The notes below the pieces were generated by a model. It saw only the letters and a list, made by a program, of their open reading frames with translations, did not search any database and was not told where the DNA came from. The translations under genes and the position numbers were made by a program. Below are positions 8,937 through 17,576 of a DNA stretch of 64,000 bases, in pieces. The stretch spans positions 2,418,001 through 2,482,000 of the forward strand of contig NC_018748.1 in assembly GCF_000263195.1 (NCBI RefSeq), written 5' to 3'. The stretch is from Emticicia oligotrophica DSM 17448. Lineage in GTDB: Bacteria > Bacteroidota > Bacteroidia > Cytophagales > Spirosomataceae. Each line of letters begins with the position of its first letter. Within the stretch, counting starts at the first letter, position 1.

Positions 8937-9494
8937 ATGCCAATTCAAAAAATTACAAGAGAAGAAATATTGCTAAAATCGGCCGATGTTTTTCGGGTGA
9001 AAGGGTATCATAATACCTCTATGCAAGACCTTGCTGAAGCCTGTGGTTTATTGAAAGGAAGTCTTTATTATCATTTTCCGAGTAAGGAAATGCTCATGAA
9101 AGACTTGCTGGAGTCGATTCATCGCTTGTTAATGGAAAAAATTTTCCCGATTGCTCAAGATGAAGCCTTATCTCCCGAAGAAAGGATGGAAAAGCTCTTG
9201 AAAAAGATGGGAAAATTGCTTTTGGAAAAAGAAGGTGGCTGCCTAATTGGTAATACAACGCTCGAAACTGTGGGTGTTGTACCTGAATTTCAGCCCGTTC
9301 TCCGAACAATTATGGACGATTGGACCAAGGCTTTACAAACAATTTTTGTCAATAAAAAAAGTCCAGAACAATCATTTCGCTTAGCTCAACAAACCATCAT
9401 GGAATTTGAGGGAGCAACGATGTTTACGAAACTTTATGGTGACAAACAGTTCCTATACGATACGTTTGCCAGAACCATGATGAAATTGAATTGA
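8937..9494 (+). CDS. TetR/AcrR-family transcriptional repressor
   Basis: 185 residues. The helix-turn-helix lies near residues 8-55 (ITREEILLKSADVFRVKGYHNTSMQDLAEACGLLKGSLYYHFPSKEML), the classic TetR signature. The C-terminal ligand domain contains GGCLIGNTTLE, typical of AcrR/YxaF-like members. A palindrome over its own -33 box suggests autorepression, and a matching half-site upstream of the next gene suggests control of the alpha/beta hydrolase. Confidence 0.9.
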   Translation: MPIQKITREEILLKSADVFRVKGYHNTSMQDLAEACGLLKGSLYYHFPSKEMLMKDLLESIHRLLMEKIFPIAQDEALSPEERMEKLLKKMGKLLLEKEGGCLIGNTTLETVGVVPEFQPVLRTIMDDWTKALQTIFVNKKSPEQSFRLAQQTIMEFEGATMFTKLYGDKQFLYDTFARTMMKLN

Positions 9495-9517
9495 GAATTG
9501 AGAATTGAGAATTGAGA
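9490..9517. repeat. Four tandem copies of a 7-base unit
   Basis: ATTGAGA is repeated exactly four times, starting inside the last codons of the TetR gene. Each copy holds a TTG, spaced 7 bases apart. The copy at 9505-9507 lies 18 bases before the -7-like AACGTTTG at 9526-9533, so the array may supply the -33 element of the hydrolase promoter. Confidence 0.75.
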
Positions 9518-9523
9518 ATAAAA

Positions 9524-9536
9524 CAAACGTTTGGTA
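9524..9536 (+). promoter_or_regulatory. Probable TetR operator before the hydrolase gene
   Basis: CAAACGTTTG (palindrome) plus GTA. It matches the operator at 8868-8883 at 12 of 16 positions and shares the 9-base half-site CGTTTGGTA. It overlaps the -7-like AACGTTTG, a suitable place for repression. Confidence 0.55.
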
Positions 9537-9547
9537 TAATATAAATA

Positions 9548-10408
9548 ATGCAAAAGCTAAAAATCAGGTGTGAAGATGGCGTTGAGTTGGCGGCCATTCT
9601 ATTGGAGCCAGAAGAACCCAAAGCTGTGGTGCAGCTTTGGGTTGGTACTGGAGCAAAGAAAGAATTCTACATTCCGTTTGCTAAGTTTTTAGTTGAGCAT
9701 TCTTATGCAGTTTGCACATTTGATTACCGTGGTACTTGCGAATCTGCACCTGCATCACTAAAAGACTGTACCTATAACTATATTGAGTATGGAACACAAG
9801 ATATGCCCGCTGTTTTAGATTTTTTAGATAAAAAGTATCCGTCTTTGCCAAAATTATTGCTTGGACACAGTGTTGGAGGAATGAACTTTGGCTTGATGCA
9901 TAATTATCAAAAACTCAGTGGTGTGGTGGCTGTTGGTTCGGGTTCGGGCTATTGGAGAAATATGCCTTTAGGTTATCGCCTGCAAACGCTTTTCTTTTTC
10001 TATATATTCCGTCCGATTAGTGTGGCTTTGACAGGATATGTGGCGGCCAAACGTTTTGGAATAATGGAAGATTTACCAAGAAATATCGTGAAAGATTGGG
10101 CTGATTGGTGTAGTAAACCAGATTATTTTTGGGATGAAAAATTTTTCCAAAAGAGCGTTCCACAAGGGCATTACCATGAATTAAGTTTCCCAATTGCTCA
10201 TTTTTGGGCCTCTGACGACCCCATTGCCAATGAGCGAAACGTGCCACTTTTGTTGAAGCATTTCAAAACTGATAAAGGATTAACTTCCGAAAAACTTGTT
10301 CCTGCGGAATTGGGTGTAAAAAAAATCGACCATTTTGGTTTTTTCAAACGACAATTTAGGGATACAATTTGGCTGAAAATTTTAGAAAAATTAGAAAAAA
10401 TGCAGTAG
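9548..10408 (+). CDS. Alpha/beta hydrolase
   Basis: 286 residues, no signal peptide. The nucleophile elbow is GHSVGG near residues 106-111, the oxyanion region FDYRGTCESA near 60, and the C-terminal His is probably in KKIDHFGFF. The architecture resembles small cytoplasmic serine hydrolases (Hydrolase_4-like); the substrate is unknown. It starts 53 bases after the TetR stop and shares a candidate operator with it, so it is probably the repressor's target. Confidence 0.87.
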   Translation: MQKLKIRCEDGVELAAILLEPEEPKAVVQLWVGTGAKKEFYIPFAKFLVEHSYAVCTFDYRGTCESAPASLKDCTYNYIEYGTQDMPAVLDFLDKKYPSLPKLLLGHSVGGMNFGLMHNYQKLSGVVAVGSGSGYWRNMPLGYRLQTLFFFYIFRPISVALTGYVAAKRFGIMEDLPRNIVKDWADWCSKPDYFWDEKFFQKSVPQGHYHELSFPIAHFWASDDPIANERNVPLLLKHFKTDKGLTSEKLVPAELGVKKIDHFGFFKRQFRDTIWLKILEKLEKMQ

Positions 10409-10427
10409 CACAATTTTAAAAATTGTG
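10409..10427. repeat. Hairpin directly after hydrolase stop
   Basis: CACAATTT and AAATTGTG pair around a short A/T centre immediately after the TAG. It could help terminate transcription, but no T tract follows. Confidence 0.45.
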
Positions 10428-10510
10428 TCGATGACAAGTTTTATAGTGTGTTAACAGGTAATTTGGTCAGAGAGCATACGTTTATGAATGCTCTCATGAT
10501 TCCTACTGTG

Positions 10511-10532
10511 GAACGAAGCTCCGACTTCGTTC
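10511..10532. repeat. REP-like hairpin
   Basis: GAACGAAG pairs with CTTCGTTC around CTCCGA. It resembles the hairpins near 52.5 and 54.5-55.3 kb in stem composition and Pu-rich loop. Confidence 0.5.
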
Positions 10533-10565
10533 ATGATTTTTTGAAATTATTATTCTCTCATAACT

Positions 10566-10584
10566 GACAAGTTAAAAACTTGTC
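10566..10584. repeat. REP-like hairpin upstream of DinB gene
   Basis: GACAAGTT pairs with AACTTGTC around AAA and is followed by CTACA, as is the hairpin at 52458-52478. It ends 8 bases before the DinB start and may lie over its ribosome-binding region. Confidence 0.55.
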
Positions 10585-10592
10585 CTACAAAG

Positions 10593-11117
10593 ATGACAAA
10601 AGAAGAACTAAAAAAAGCATTAGAAGAATGCTATCAAACAATTGTTTCGGATGTAGAAAACATCGAAGAAAGCCGCTTTTTTGCACCAATCGGAGAAAAA
10701 TGGTCAATTGCCGAAAATATACTGCACCTAACTCAGTCGGTGAAAGGTTTGAATCAAGGTTTGGCTCTACCAAAGACTTTTCTTGAACAACAGTTTGGTA
10801 AAATAGACCGTCCAACATTATCGTATGAAGGCTTAGTAGAGCGATATTTGACTGCTTTGGGGACAGGTGTGACGGCCAGAGGAGGCTTTGTGCCACAAAT
10901 GCCTGAGAATCCTTCAAAAATGGTTTTAATAGAAAGTTTCAAAAAACATCACCAAACTTTATCAGACTTGCTTGACAATTATTCAGAAGCTGATTTAGAT
11001 GAATATTGTATCAAGCATCCATTGCTTAAAAATCTGACTATCAGAGAGTTTTATTATTTTATGCATTATCATATCTTGCACCATCGCAAGGCAATACTTC
11101 GTTATAGAGAATTATAA
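10593..11117 (+). CDS. DinB-like (DinB_2) domain protein
   Basis: 174 residues, a four-helix DinB/YfiT-type fold. Supporting motifs are WSIAENILHLTQS near residues 35-47 and FYYFMHYHILHHRKAILRY at the C-terminus; the His residues are the likely metal ligands. Family members include thiol-dependent S-transferases and uncharacterised metal proteins, so the reaction is not assigned. A REP-like hairpin lies just upstream. Confidence 0.85.
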   Translation: MTKEELKKALEECYQTIVSDVENIEESRFFAPIGEKWSIAENILHLTQSVKGLNQGLALPKTFLEQQFGKIDRPTLSYEGLVERYLTALGTGVTARGGFVPQMPENPSKMVLIESFKKHHQTLSDLLDNYSEADLDEYCIKHPLLKNLTIREFYYFMHYHILHHRKAILRYREL

Positions 11118-11258
11118 ATTTAGATAGGTTTTAGGAATGAAGCTTTAGTGCAGATATATTTTTTGGTTATATTGCGAAAAATTCGGGTGAGAATTGGGGA
11201 GTATTCTCCAATTTTTTTGTTATCCGTTTATTCACTTCCAACAATCAATTTGCATTTT

Positions 11259-12902
11259 ATGAAATTGCTAAAGCTCACTTATTTTTTCCTTCCTTTTCTT
11301 TCAGCTATCGGAGCCTGTGGCCAAAAATCTAAAGAAACATTTACTCGTGAAGATTCACTACGTGGGAGCATCACACCTGAGCGTGTGTGGTGGGATTTGA
11401 AATATTACGAACTTCGAGTAAAAGTAAATCCAGCCGAAAAAGCAATTGCTGGTAGCACAACTGTATTTTATGAAGTGCTAAAGCCCTACCAAACTATTCA
11501 AATTGACCTTCAACCACCTTTACAAATAGAGAAAGTTACACAAGATGGACAAGAACTTTCTTTCAAAAAAGACGGAGCAAATGCCTACATGATTTCGTTG
11601 AAAAAAGCCCAAGTAAAAGGCAAAAACGAGTCAATCGTGGTGACTTATTCTGGAAAACCAATTGTAGCGAAGCGTCCACCTTGGGATGGCGGCTTTCAAT
11701 GGGTGAAAGATAAAGCGGGCAACGATTTTGTGGCTACTTCGTGCCAAGGATTAGGGTCGAGTGCTTGGTGGCCTTGTAAAGACCACATGTATGACGAATG
11801 TGATAGTATGCTCGTCAGTATTACCGCACCAAAAGGTTTGATGGATGTGTCGAATGGAAGGCTTAGAAAAACTACCGAAAATGCCGATGGAACAAAAACT
11901 TTCGATTGGTTTGTGAAGAATCCTATCAATAATTATGGAGTAAATGTAAACATTGGTAATTATGTGCATTTTGGAGAAATCTATGATGGCGAAAAGGGGA
12001 AACTAACGATGGATTATTATGTTTTGCCCGAAAATCTTGACAAAGCTAAAGAGCAATTCAAGCAAGCAGGCATGATGATGAAGGCTTTTGAACATTGGTT
12101 TGGCCCATATCCTTTCTACGAAGATGGTTATAAATTAGTAGAAGTGCCGTACTTGGGAATGGAACACCAAAGTTCGGTGACTTATGGAAATAAATATCAA
12201 AATGGATATTTAGGTCGAGATTTGTCTGGTACGGGTTGGGGTTTGAAATGGGATTTTATCATTATCCACGAGTCGGGGCATGAGTGGTTTGCCAATAATA
12301 TTACTTATAAGGACGTAGCCGATATGTGGATTCACGAGAGTTTTACGAACTATTCAGAAAGTCTTTACACCGAGTATTATTTTGGCAAAAAAGCAGCATC
12401 AGAGTATGTAATTGGTACTCGTAAGGGAATCAGAAATGATATTCCGATTATTGGCTCGTATGATGTGAACAAAAGCGGCTCGGGTGATATGTATCCAAAG
12501 GGAGGAAATATGCTTCATACGATTCGCCAAATTACAAATAATGACGAAAAATGGCGTCAAATTTTGAGAGGTTTGAATAAGACTTTTTATCACCAAACCG
12601 TTACGACTCAGCAAATCGAAGATTATTTATCGAAAAACGTAGGCCGAGATTTAGATAAGATTTTTGACCAATATTTGCGTGATGTCAGAATTCCTGTTTT
12701 GGAATATTCTTTAGAGAATAATAAAATTAGTTATCGTTGGAATAATTGTGTAGAAGGTTTTGATATGCCTGTAAAAGTGACCATTGATGGCGGAAAAGAA
12801 GAGTTTATTTATCCAACAACTGCTTGGAAAATCATCAAAGGCAAGTCAGAATTGAAAGTTGATGAGAATTTTTATGTTACTACCAAATTAGTAACGAAGT
12901 AA
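11259..12902 (+). CDS. M1-family zinc metallopeptidase, lipoprotein
   Basis: 547 residues from the ATG at 11259, the start that gives a proper lipoprotein signal (MKLLKLTYFF, lipobox ending at C20 in IGACG). An ATG-less upstream extension to 11148 is rejected. Zinc site HESGH (H337, H341) with E360 exactly 18 residues further on (HExxH-18-E). The substrate-site motif, usually GxMEN, is here LGMEHQ, as in the short M1 peptidases. It lacks the large C-terminal helical domain of classical aminopeptidase N. It is predicted to trim peptides at the cell envelope. Confidence 0.92.
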   Translation: MKLLKLTYFFLPFLSAIGACGQKSKETFTREDSLRGSITPERVWWDLKYYELRVKVNPAEKAIAGSTTVFYEVLKPYQTIQIDLQPPLQIEKVTQDGQELSFKKDGANAYMISLKKAQVKGKNESIVVTYSGKPIVAKRPPWDGGFQWVKDKAGNDFVATSCQGLGSSAWWPCKDHMYDECDSMLVSITAPKGLMDVSNGRLRKTTENADGTKTFDWFVKNPINNYGVNVNIGNYVHFGEIYDGEKGKLTMDYYVLPENLDKAKEQFKQAGMMMKAFEHWFGPYPFYEDGYKLVEVPYLGMEHQSSVTYGNKYQNGYLGRDLSGTGWGLKWDFIIIHESGHEWFANNITYKDVADMWIHESFTNYSESLYTEYYFGKKAASEYVIGTRKGIRNDIPIIGSYDVNKSGSGDMYPKGGNMLHTIRQITNNDEKWRQILRGLNKTFYHQTVTTQQIEDYLSKNVGRDLDKIFDQYLRDVRIPVLEYSLENNKISYRWNNCVEGFDMPVKVTIDGGKEEFIYPTTAWKIIKGKSELKVDENFYVTTKLVTK

Positions 12903-12937
12903 TTAGAAATAATAAATATCATTAAGAAAATAACTCA

Positions 12938-13062
12938 TTGCCGTCTGCTTTAGCTGACGATATTGGTATGATTTCAAAATTTGACTTTAGTCGAGCCATT
13001 TAAGTTTGACTGAAGTCAAGTTTGTTTTTGCTGGATTCCATCAGTTAAAACTGACGGCAAGA
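12938..13062. repeat. BIME-like cluster of nested inverted repeats
   Basis: Between two convergent genes. The outer ends TTGCCGTC (12939 onwards) and GACGGCAA form an inverted pair. The inner arms TGACTTTAGTC and GACTGAAGTCA form a second. A third hairpin is TCAGTT/AACTGA at 13041-13054. The left part resembles the hairpin near 43006. Confidence 0.6.
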
Positions 13063-13125
13063 AAACAAATCTTTCGAGTAAATTATCCCATACTCTTGTT
13101 TAAAGATATAGGATAACTCATGTTT

Positions 13126-14883
13126 TTATTTGATTACAACAAATTTTCCAACAAACTTCTCCGAACCATCTTCTGATACTCCCAAAATCATGTAAATACC
13201 CGTAGAAGCACGTTCACCTTGTGGAGTTTGGAGATTCCAAATGGCCGTTCCGCCATTCGATTTAGTTTCGTGAATCAGCCGTCCTGCGGCATCGGTTATT
13301 TTGATATTGGTATTTTCTCTTAAACCTGTAATGGTTAGCTCTCCCGAAAACTCTGGCCGAACAGGATTCGGAAAGATTTTGATTTTACTAAAATTTTCAT
13401 TGGCATCTGAAGCATCACTTCGGTAAGAAAGGAGGCCTTCTTGGGTAAGCACAAATAGTTCGCCCGAAAGCGGGTCAAGGGCTAAATCAATGACATTTTT
13501 TGAAAAAAGCGGGCTATTTTCTTCTGTAAAATTTAAGATTTGTTCATCTGCTGAGGCAGAAAAAAGATTCAGACCATTTTGTGTGGCAATCCATTTTCTA
13601 TTTCCACCATCCACTACAATTTTGTTGACAACCTCTTGTAAAAGTAATCGGCGGGTTTTGTAAAAAGGCGTATAAGGTTTGGTTGATGTAGTAAAAATAT
13701 CTTTTGAAGTAATAATCACAGCTACTCCATTGGTAGTACCAATCCAAAGTAAATTATCTCGGTCTAAAGCTATAGAATTGACATAGATGCTTGGTAGCTC
13801 ATTGCTGGAAGTATAATATCGTAAGCGATTCGTGGCGGGGTCGGCCACACTTAATATTTGCCCATTTATTTGCCAACGATAACCATAAGTATCCGTAATT
13901 GTTTTATTGTTTTGCGGTAATTGATTGAGTGCTACATTTTGCCAGATGTTATCATTGAAAGTATTGCCCCAAATCCCACTCGCATGAATTTTCTGGTTCT
14001 GAGAATAAACGGAAAATATATCACCCTTCACACCATTTGGGCTAAAAGTTTTAAAACTTCCTTGCAGATTAGAAATTAAGCCATTTTGAGAATCTGCTAT
14101 CCAAGTTTTTCCTTCAGTATCGGTTTCTTGTTCAATAGGCGAAACAATGAGAGCGTCTTTAGGAAAGACAGGAGCCTTGAAAAGTTGATTATCGATGATG
14201 GTTTTCCAATTGCCATAAAATTGTAAATTAATGTTATTGGAAAATTTTGCTCCTAATATGCCATCAGTGGTGTTTAGAAAGATACTATCCCGAGCAAAAG
14301 TAAGTTGTTTAATGCCTACTTTTTTGCCTTCTTTACCAAGATTTTGGTAGGTTTCCTTAATTTCTTGCTTTTTTACATCAACTAATACTAAGCCAAAATC
14401 AGCAGCCAAATAGGCAAAATCATCTTTGAACTCAATTTGATTGATGCTTTTACTGCCTTGAATGGCATCGGTGTTTTTAATAAAATTTAAGTTTTTAATT
14501 CCATCTGGCTTACCTTCGGCATTGACACTCATAAAATCTAAATTACCAGTTTGGTAGGCAATGAGTAGCGTTTTTAGAGTAGAACTGTATCGAATTTGAG
14601 CGATACTTGTTTCACTCAGATTATCAAGTTTGGAGAGAGTTGTTGTTTGATTATTTGTTTTATCAAAAAAGAAAAATCCATTTTTCGAGAAGCAGTAAAT
14701 TTTGTTTTTTTCAACAATCTCTAAGCCACGGGCATTGAAATAATCGGCGTGTGTTCGCCAAGTATTGGTTGGAATTTGTGCATATACACCAGAAAATATC
14801 AAAACAAAAAATAGGCATTGTTTGAGCTTAAACAATGCCTTATTTCTATGTAATCTTGTTAGATTTTTAATTATTTTCTTCAT
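13126..14883 (-). CDS. PorZ-like beta-propeller protein with T9SS sorting domain
   Basis: 585 residues. Signal peptide (about 12-36, ending VYAQ); a propeller-type N-terminal region beginning NTWRTHADYFNARGLEI and KIYCFSKNGFFFFDK, which matches the PorZ N-terminal propeller family; repeated two-component-propeller-like strands (LLWIGTTNGVAVI, RKWIATQNGLNLF); and a type A sorting domain (about 495-585: KIFPNPV, GRLIHE, GIYMIL). In Porphyromonas gingivalis, PorZ is a surface part of the PorU/PorV/PorQ/PorZ sortase complex that handles anionic LPS. Its start overlaps the upstream glycosyltransferase gene by 17 bases. Confidence 0.8.
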   Translation of the reverse strand: MKKIIKNLTRLHRNKALFKLKQCLFFVLIFSGVYAQIPTNTWRTHADYFNARGLEIVEKNKIYCFSKNGFFFFDKTNNQTTTLSKLDNLSETSIAQIRYSSTLKTLLIAYQTGNLDFMSVNAEGKPDGIKNLNFIKNTDAIQGSKSINQIEFKDDFAYLAADFGLVLVDVKKQEIKETYQNLGKEGKKVGIKQLTFARDSIFLNTTDGILGAKFSNNINLQFYGNWKTIIDNQLFKAPVFPKDALIVSPIEQETDTEGKTWIADSQNGLISNLQGSFKTFSPNGVKGDIFSVYSQNQKIHASGIWGNTFNDNIWQNVALNQLPQNNKTITDTYGYRWQINGQILSVADPATNRLRYYTSSNELPSIYVNSIALDRDNLLWIGTTNGVAVIITSKDIFTTSTKPYTPFYKTRRLLLQEVVNKIVVDGGNRKWIATQNGLNLFSASADEQILNFTEENSPLFSKNVIDLALDPLSGELFVLTQEGLLSYRSDASDANENFSKIKIFPNPVRPEFSGELTITGLRENTNIKITDAAGRLIHETKSNGGTAIWNLQTPQGERASTGIYMILGVSEDGSEKFVGKFVVIK

Positions 14884-15820
14884 TCAGAACCGTTTCAATG
14901 ATATATCTTGGTCGGGCTTTTACCTCTTCGTAAATTTTGCCTACGTATTCACCAATCAGGCCAATGGCAATCATATTAGAGCCACTAAAGAAAGTCATTG
15001 GTAAGACGATAGAAGTCCAGCCCTGAACCGTGAACCCAAATAGTTTGCATACCAATACCCAAACCGTAATTCCCATCGCAATGAGGAAGTTTATAACACC
15101 AAACCAAAGTACCAATTTCATCGGAACTGTAGAAAAAGATGTAATACCATTCCAAGCGAAAATAAGCATTTTCTTAAGTGGATATTTCGATTCTCCCGCC
15201 TCGCGTTCTAAGCGTTTGTAATACACTTTATCGCTCTGGAAGCCAATCATTGGAATGATTCCGCGAATAAAAAGGTTGGTTTCTCCAAAGTTCGAAAATT
15301 CTGCTAGTACCTGATTATCAATCAGTCTAAAATCTGCATGATTGTAAACGGTAGGTACGCCCATTCTTTGCATTAATTTATAGAAAGTCTCGGCGGTAAA
15401 ACGTTTAAAAAACGAATCACTGCTTCTATCATTGCGAACTCCATAGACAATTTTTGAGCCTTCTTTATATTTTTCAAGCATGCTGTCTATCGCACGGAGG
15501 TCATCTTGAAGGTCGGCATCAATCGAAATATAGCAATCAAATTGGTTTTTATGGTGTAGTAAGCCTGCTACTAAGGCCGCTTGATGGCCAAAATTGCGAG
15601 AAAGTTTTAAACCAATCACGTTGGCATCTCTTTTACAGATACTATCAATGATTATCCATGTCGAATCTCGGCTTCCGTCATTCACAAAGCAAATTTTACT
15701 ATCAGCTGTGATGGCATTTCGCTCCTTCAATTCTGAGAAATAGGTCAATAAAGTACTGTAAGTTTTCTCAAGAATTTCTTGCTCATTGTAGCACGGAACA
15801 ACTAAAAGGAGTTTACACAT
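14867..15820 (-). CDS. GtrB/DPM-like family 2 glycosyltransferase
   Basis: 317 residues. GT-A domain with VVPCYNEQEI, FVNDGSRDST, LSRNFGHQAAL and the DXD-like SIDADLQDD, followed by two membrane helices near 228-255 and 265-290. This is the layout of polyprenyl-phosphate glycosyltransferases (GtrB, ArnC, DPM1), which load a sugar on undecaprenyl phosphate for transfer across the membrane. It follows the polytopic membrane protein (15938) and overlaps the PorZ-like gene, so the three probably form one transcript. Confidence 0.9.
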   Translation of the reverse strand: MCKLLLVVPCYNEQEILEKTYSTLLTYFSELKERNAITADSKICFVNDGSRDSTWIIIDSICKRDANVIGLKLSRNFGHQAALVAGLLHHKNQFDCYISIDADLQDDLRAIDSMLEKYKEGSKIVYGVRNDRSSDSFFKRFTAETFYKLMQRMGVPTVYNHADFRLIDNQVLAEFSNFGETNLFIRGIIPMIGFQSDKVYYKRLEREAGESKYPLKKMLIFAWNGITSFSTVPMKLVLWFGVINFLIAMGITVWVLVCKLFGFTVQGWTSIVLPMTFFSGSNMIAIGLIGEYVGKIYEEVKARPRYIIETVLNEENN

Positions 15821-15937
15821 CTAATTTTGACAGAATTTAAAAAGATTTCTAAAACAGATAGGCCTTAAAACCCATCATTTATTAGCTTTGAATGAGTTTT
15901 ACCTTCAAAACAGCACAAAGTTACACAAACATTGCTG

Positions 15938-17086
15938 TTACATCAAGAAAAAGCCTGTCCCATCAGTACGAGTAGCCATTGGGTGTAAGAAGCAAATAAT
16001 GGCTATCAATAAAAGTAATATCTTTAATTCTTTTTCAGTGAGGTGTTTTTGAGCAAATACTAAAGCAAGAAAAATAGCAATAATGCCATAAGAACCACTA
16101 CGAGTAGAGTCGAAAGTGGTAAGCGAACCTACCAGCATAGCCATTAAAGCCCCAAGTATTGCTAATAATCTTAACCAATCTTTAGCAATTGCCATAAAAA
16201 CAAAAGCTAATAGAATAAGTATCCACCAACCTTCAAAAACCCATAAGAATTTAAAGCCCCAAACTGGCCAGCTTCCACCAAACATTTCGGCAAATTCTCC
16301 AGGTTTAGTGGTGTGATGCATGCCCAAGGTATCAATTAAATAAAACTTTCTTACCACCCCGTAGGCTATCCATGAGGCAACAACCGCCAACATTTGTAAG
16401 TTTACTTGAATTTTAAATGCTTTATTTTCGTTCCATTGTGGCACGAACCACCACCATAAAAGAACTAAAGTAGAGCCAACACCCGCACGCTCATCTCCCC
16501 AAAAAGCCAAAGAAATAAAAATAAATATTAATAACGGATTACGGTAATAAATAGCTAAAAAAAGGCAAAAATAGCCAAAAAAATCGCCATAACTGGCGTT
16601 GTCAATAAAAAATGACGAGCCAATATACGTAGAAATAATCCCCACGACAGCGTAGAAAATACTTGATTTATCTTGAATGGTTCGTTCAAAAAAGTTTACA
16701 AGCATATACAAAAAGACAATGCCTAAAATTAGTTGAATGGCATATAATACCACACTTACATGCTGAATGTGAAAGACTTTCACAAAGGCAGGCATGGCGA
16801 GGCGGAAGGTACGGTTATTCATACCCGTAAATTCTGGGTAGGTCCAATTATAGGTAATGCTTGCTGCTCGGTCTTTGATGGTTTGATAGAGAAAGTACTC
16901 GCGTTTTTCTTTAACAACCGCCGTATAATAATCGCCGAAATGACGAAGTGGGGAATAATTATTGAAAAAAGAAAGTAACATGATGCCTACGGCTACAATT
17001 ACAATCTTCGATTTCCAATTTGAGCTTGCTAAAAAAGAAGCAGTTTTGGCTTCAAAACGCTGATATAGAGTTTCTAATAATGACAT
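15938..17086 (-). CDS. Polytopic membrane protein of unknown function
   Basis: 382 residues with about ten predicted membrane helices and short loops; one hydrophilic segment with GMHHTTKPGEFAEMFGG (about residue 255-275). No catalytic motif is recognisable. Size and topology recall glycan polymerases or GT-C-type enzymes, and the glycosyltransferase next downstream would fit a role in glycan handling; this is inference only. A GC-rich REP-like element lies 13 bases before the start. Confidence 0.75.
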   Translation of the reverse strand: MSLLETLYQRFEAKTASFLASSNWKSKIVIVAVGIMLLSFFNNYSPLRHFGDYYTAVVKEKREYFLYQTIKDRAASITYNWTYPEFTGMNNRTFRLAMPAFVKVFHIQHVSVVLYAIQLILGIVFLYMLVNFFERTIQDKSSIFYAVVGIISTYIGSSFFIDNASYGDFFGYFCLFLAIYYRNPLLIFIFISLAFWGDERAGVGSTLVLLWWWFVPQWNENKAFKIQVNLQMLAVVASWIAYGVVRKFYLIDTLGMHHTTKPGEFAEMFGGSWPVWGFKFLWVFEGWWILILLAFVFMAIAKDWLRLLAILGALMAMLVGSLTTFDSTRSGSYGIIAIFLALVFAQKHLTEKELKILLLLIAIICFLHPMATRTDGTGFFLM

Positions 17087-17099
17087 TTAGAGTAATTCC

Positions 17100-17117
17100 G
17101 ACGGGGTCGCCCGTGCG
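17100..17117. repeat. GC-rich REP-like element, copy 1
   Basis: This 18-mer is the reverse complement, with one difference, of bases 62525-62542. Its core ACGGG/CCCGT forms a stem. In this AT-rich sequence such a repeated GC-rich word is unlikely by chance. Part of the same word, CGCACGGGCG, occurs near 54433. Confidence 0.7.
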
Positions 17118-17321
17118 ATTCAGAGTTCTATGTGCGGATAGTATTCATCAACTCAATCGAAAAAACAGGTATATCCGCTCTAAATAAAATGCAAATATGC
17201 CTATTTATTCAATAAAATACCAAATAAAATCCTTTTGAGATTCATGTAGTATTGGCATTGAACAAAAATGAATCAGCTTCGTATCCTTATATTAGATACG
17301 AAGAAGGATATTCACGAAAAA

Positions 17322-17347
17322 AGCCCAAGATAATTAAATCTTAGGCT
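17322..17347 (-). terminator. Terminator that includes the stop codon
   Basis: On the minus strand a 10-bp stem with one mismatch (AGCCTAAGAT with ATCTTGGGCT) is followed by six U. The left arm holds the last codons of the small gene ending at 17334, so the stop codon lies in the loop. Confidence 0.75.
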
Positions 17348-17576
17348 CGTAATTTCTTGAATAGTCGAGGATTCGTTCCACTGCCGAGTTTGATGGCGTG
17401 AGTTCGATTTTGTCAAGACCTGTTTTCAGGTCGGCACAATCGAGGTAGAAGTCAAGCAAATCTTTATCAAAAAGAAGAGCTTCTTCTATGAAAGAGTTTT
17501 CTTGGTTTGATGTTTCATTATATAAATAACGAATAACATCATTCTGCGTGCTGGTAAAGGTTTGTGTCATAAGCAT
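17334..17576 (-). CDS. Small acidic protein encoded after the ECF sigma factor
   Basis: About 80 residues (start at 17576, or at 17570 two codons later). It overlaps the sigma gene by 38 bases in another frame, which suggests translational coupling. It is acidic, with no Cys pair and no membrane helix: NQENSFIEEALLFDKDLLDFYLDCADLK. A cytoplasmic regulator of the sigma factor is plausible from position, but no anti-sigma domain is recognisable. Confidence 0.7.
   Translation of the reverse strand: MLMTQTFTSTQNDVIRYLYNETSNQENSFIEEALLFDKDLLDFYLDCADLKTGLDKIELTPSNSAVERILDYSRNYEPKI

Noticed and set aside
10585-10917. Leftward frame opposite the DinB gene
   Set aside because: Antisense shadow; the rightward frame has the DinB domain pattern and the leftward one has none.
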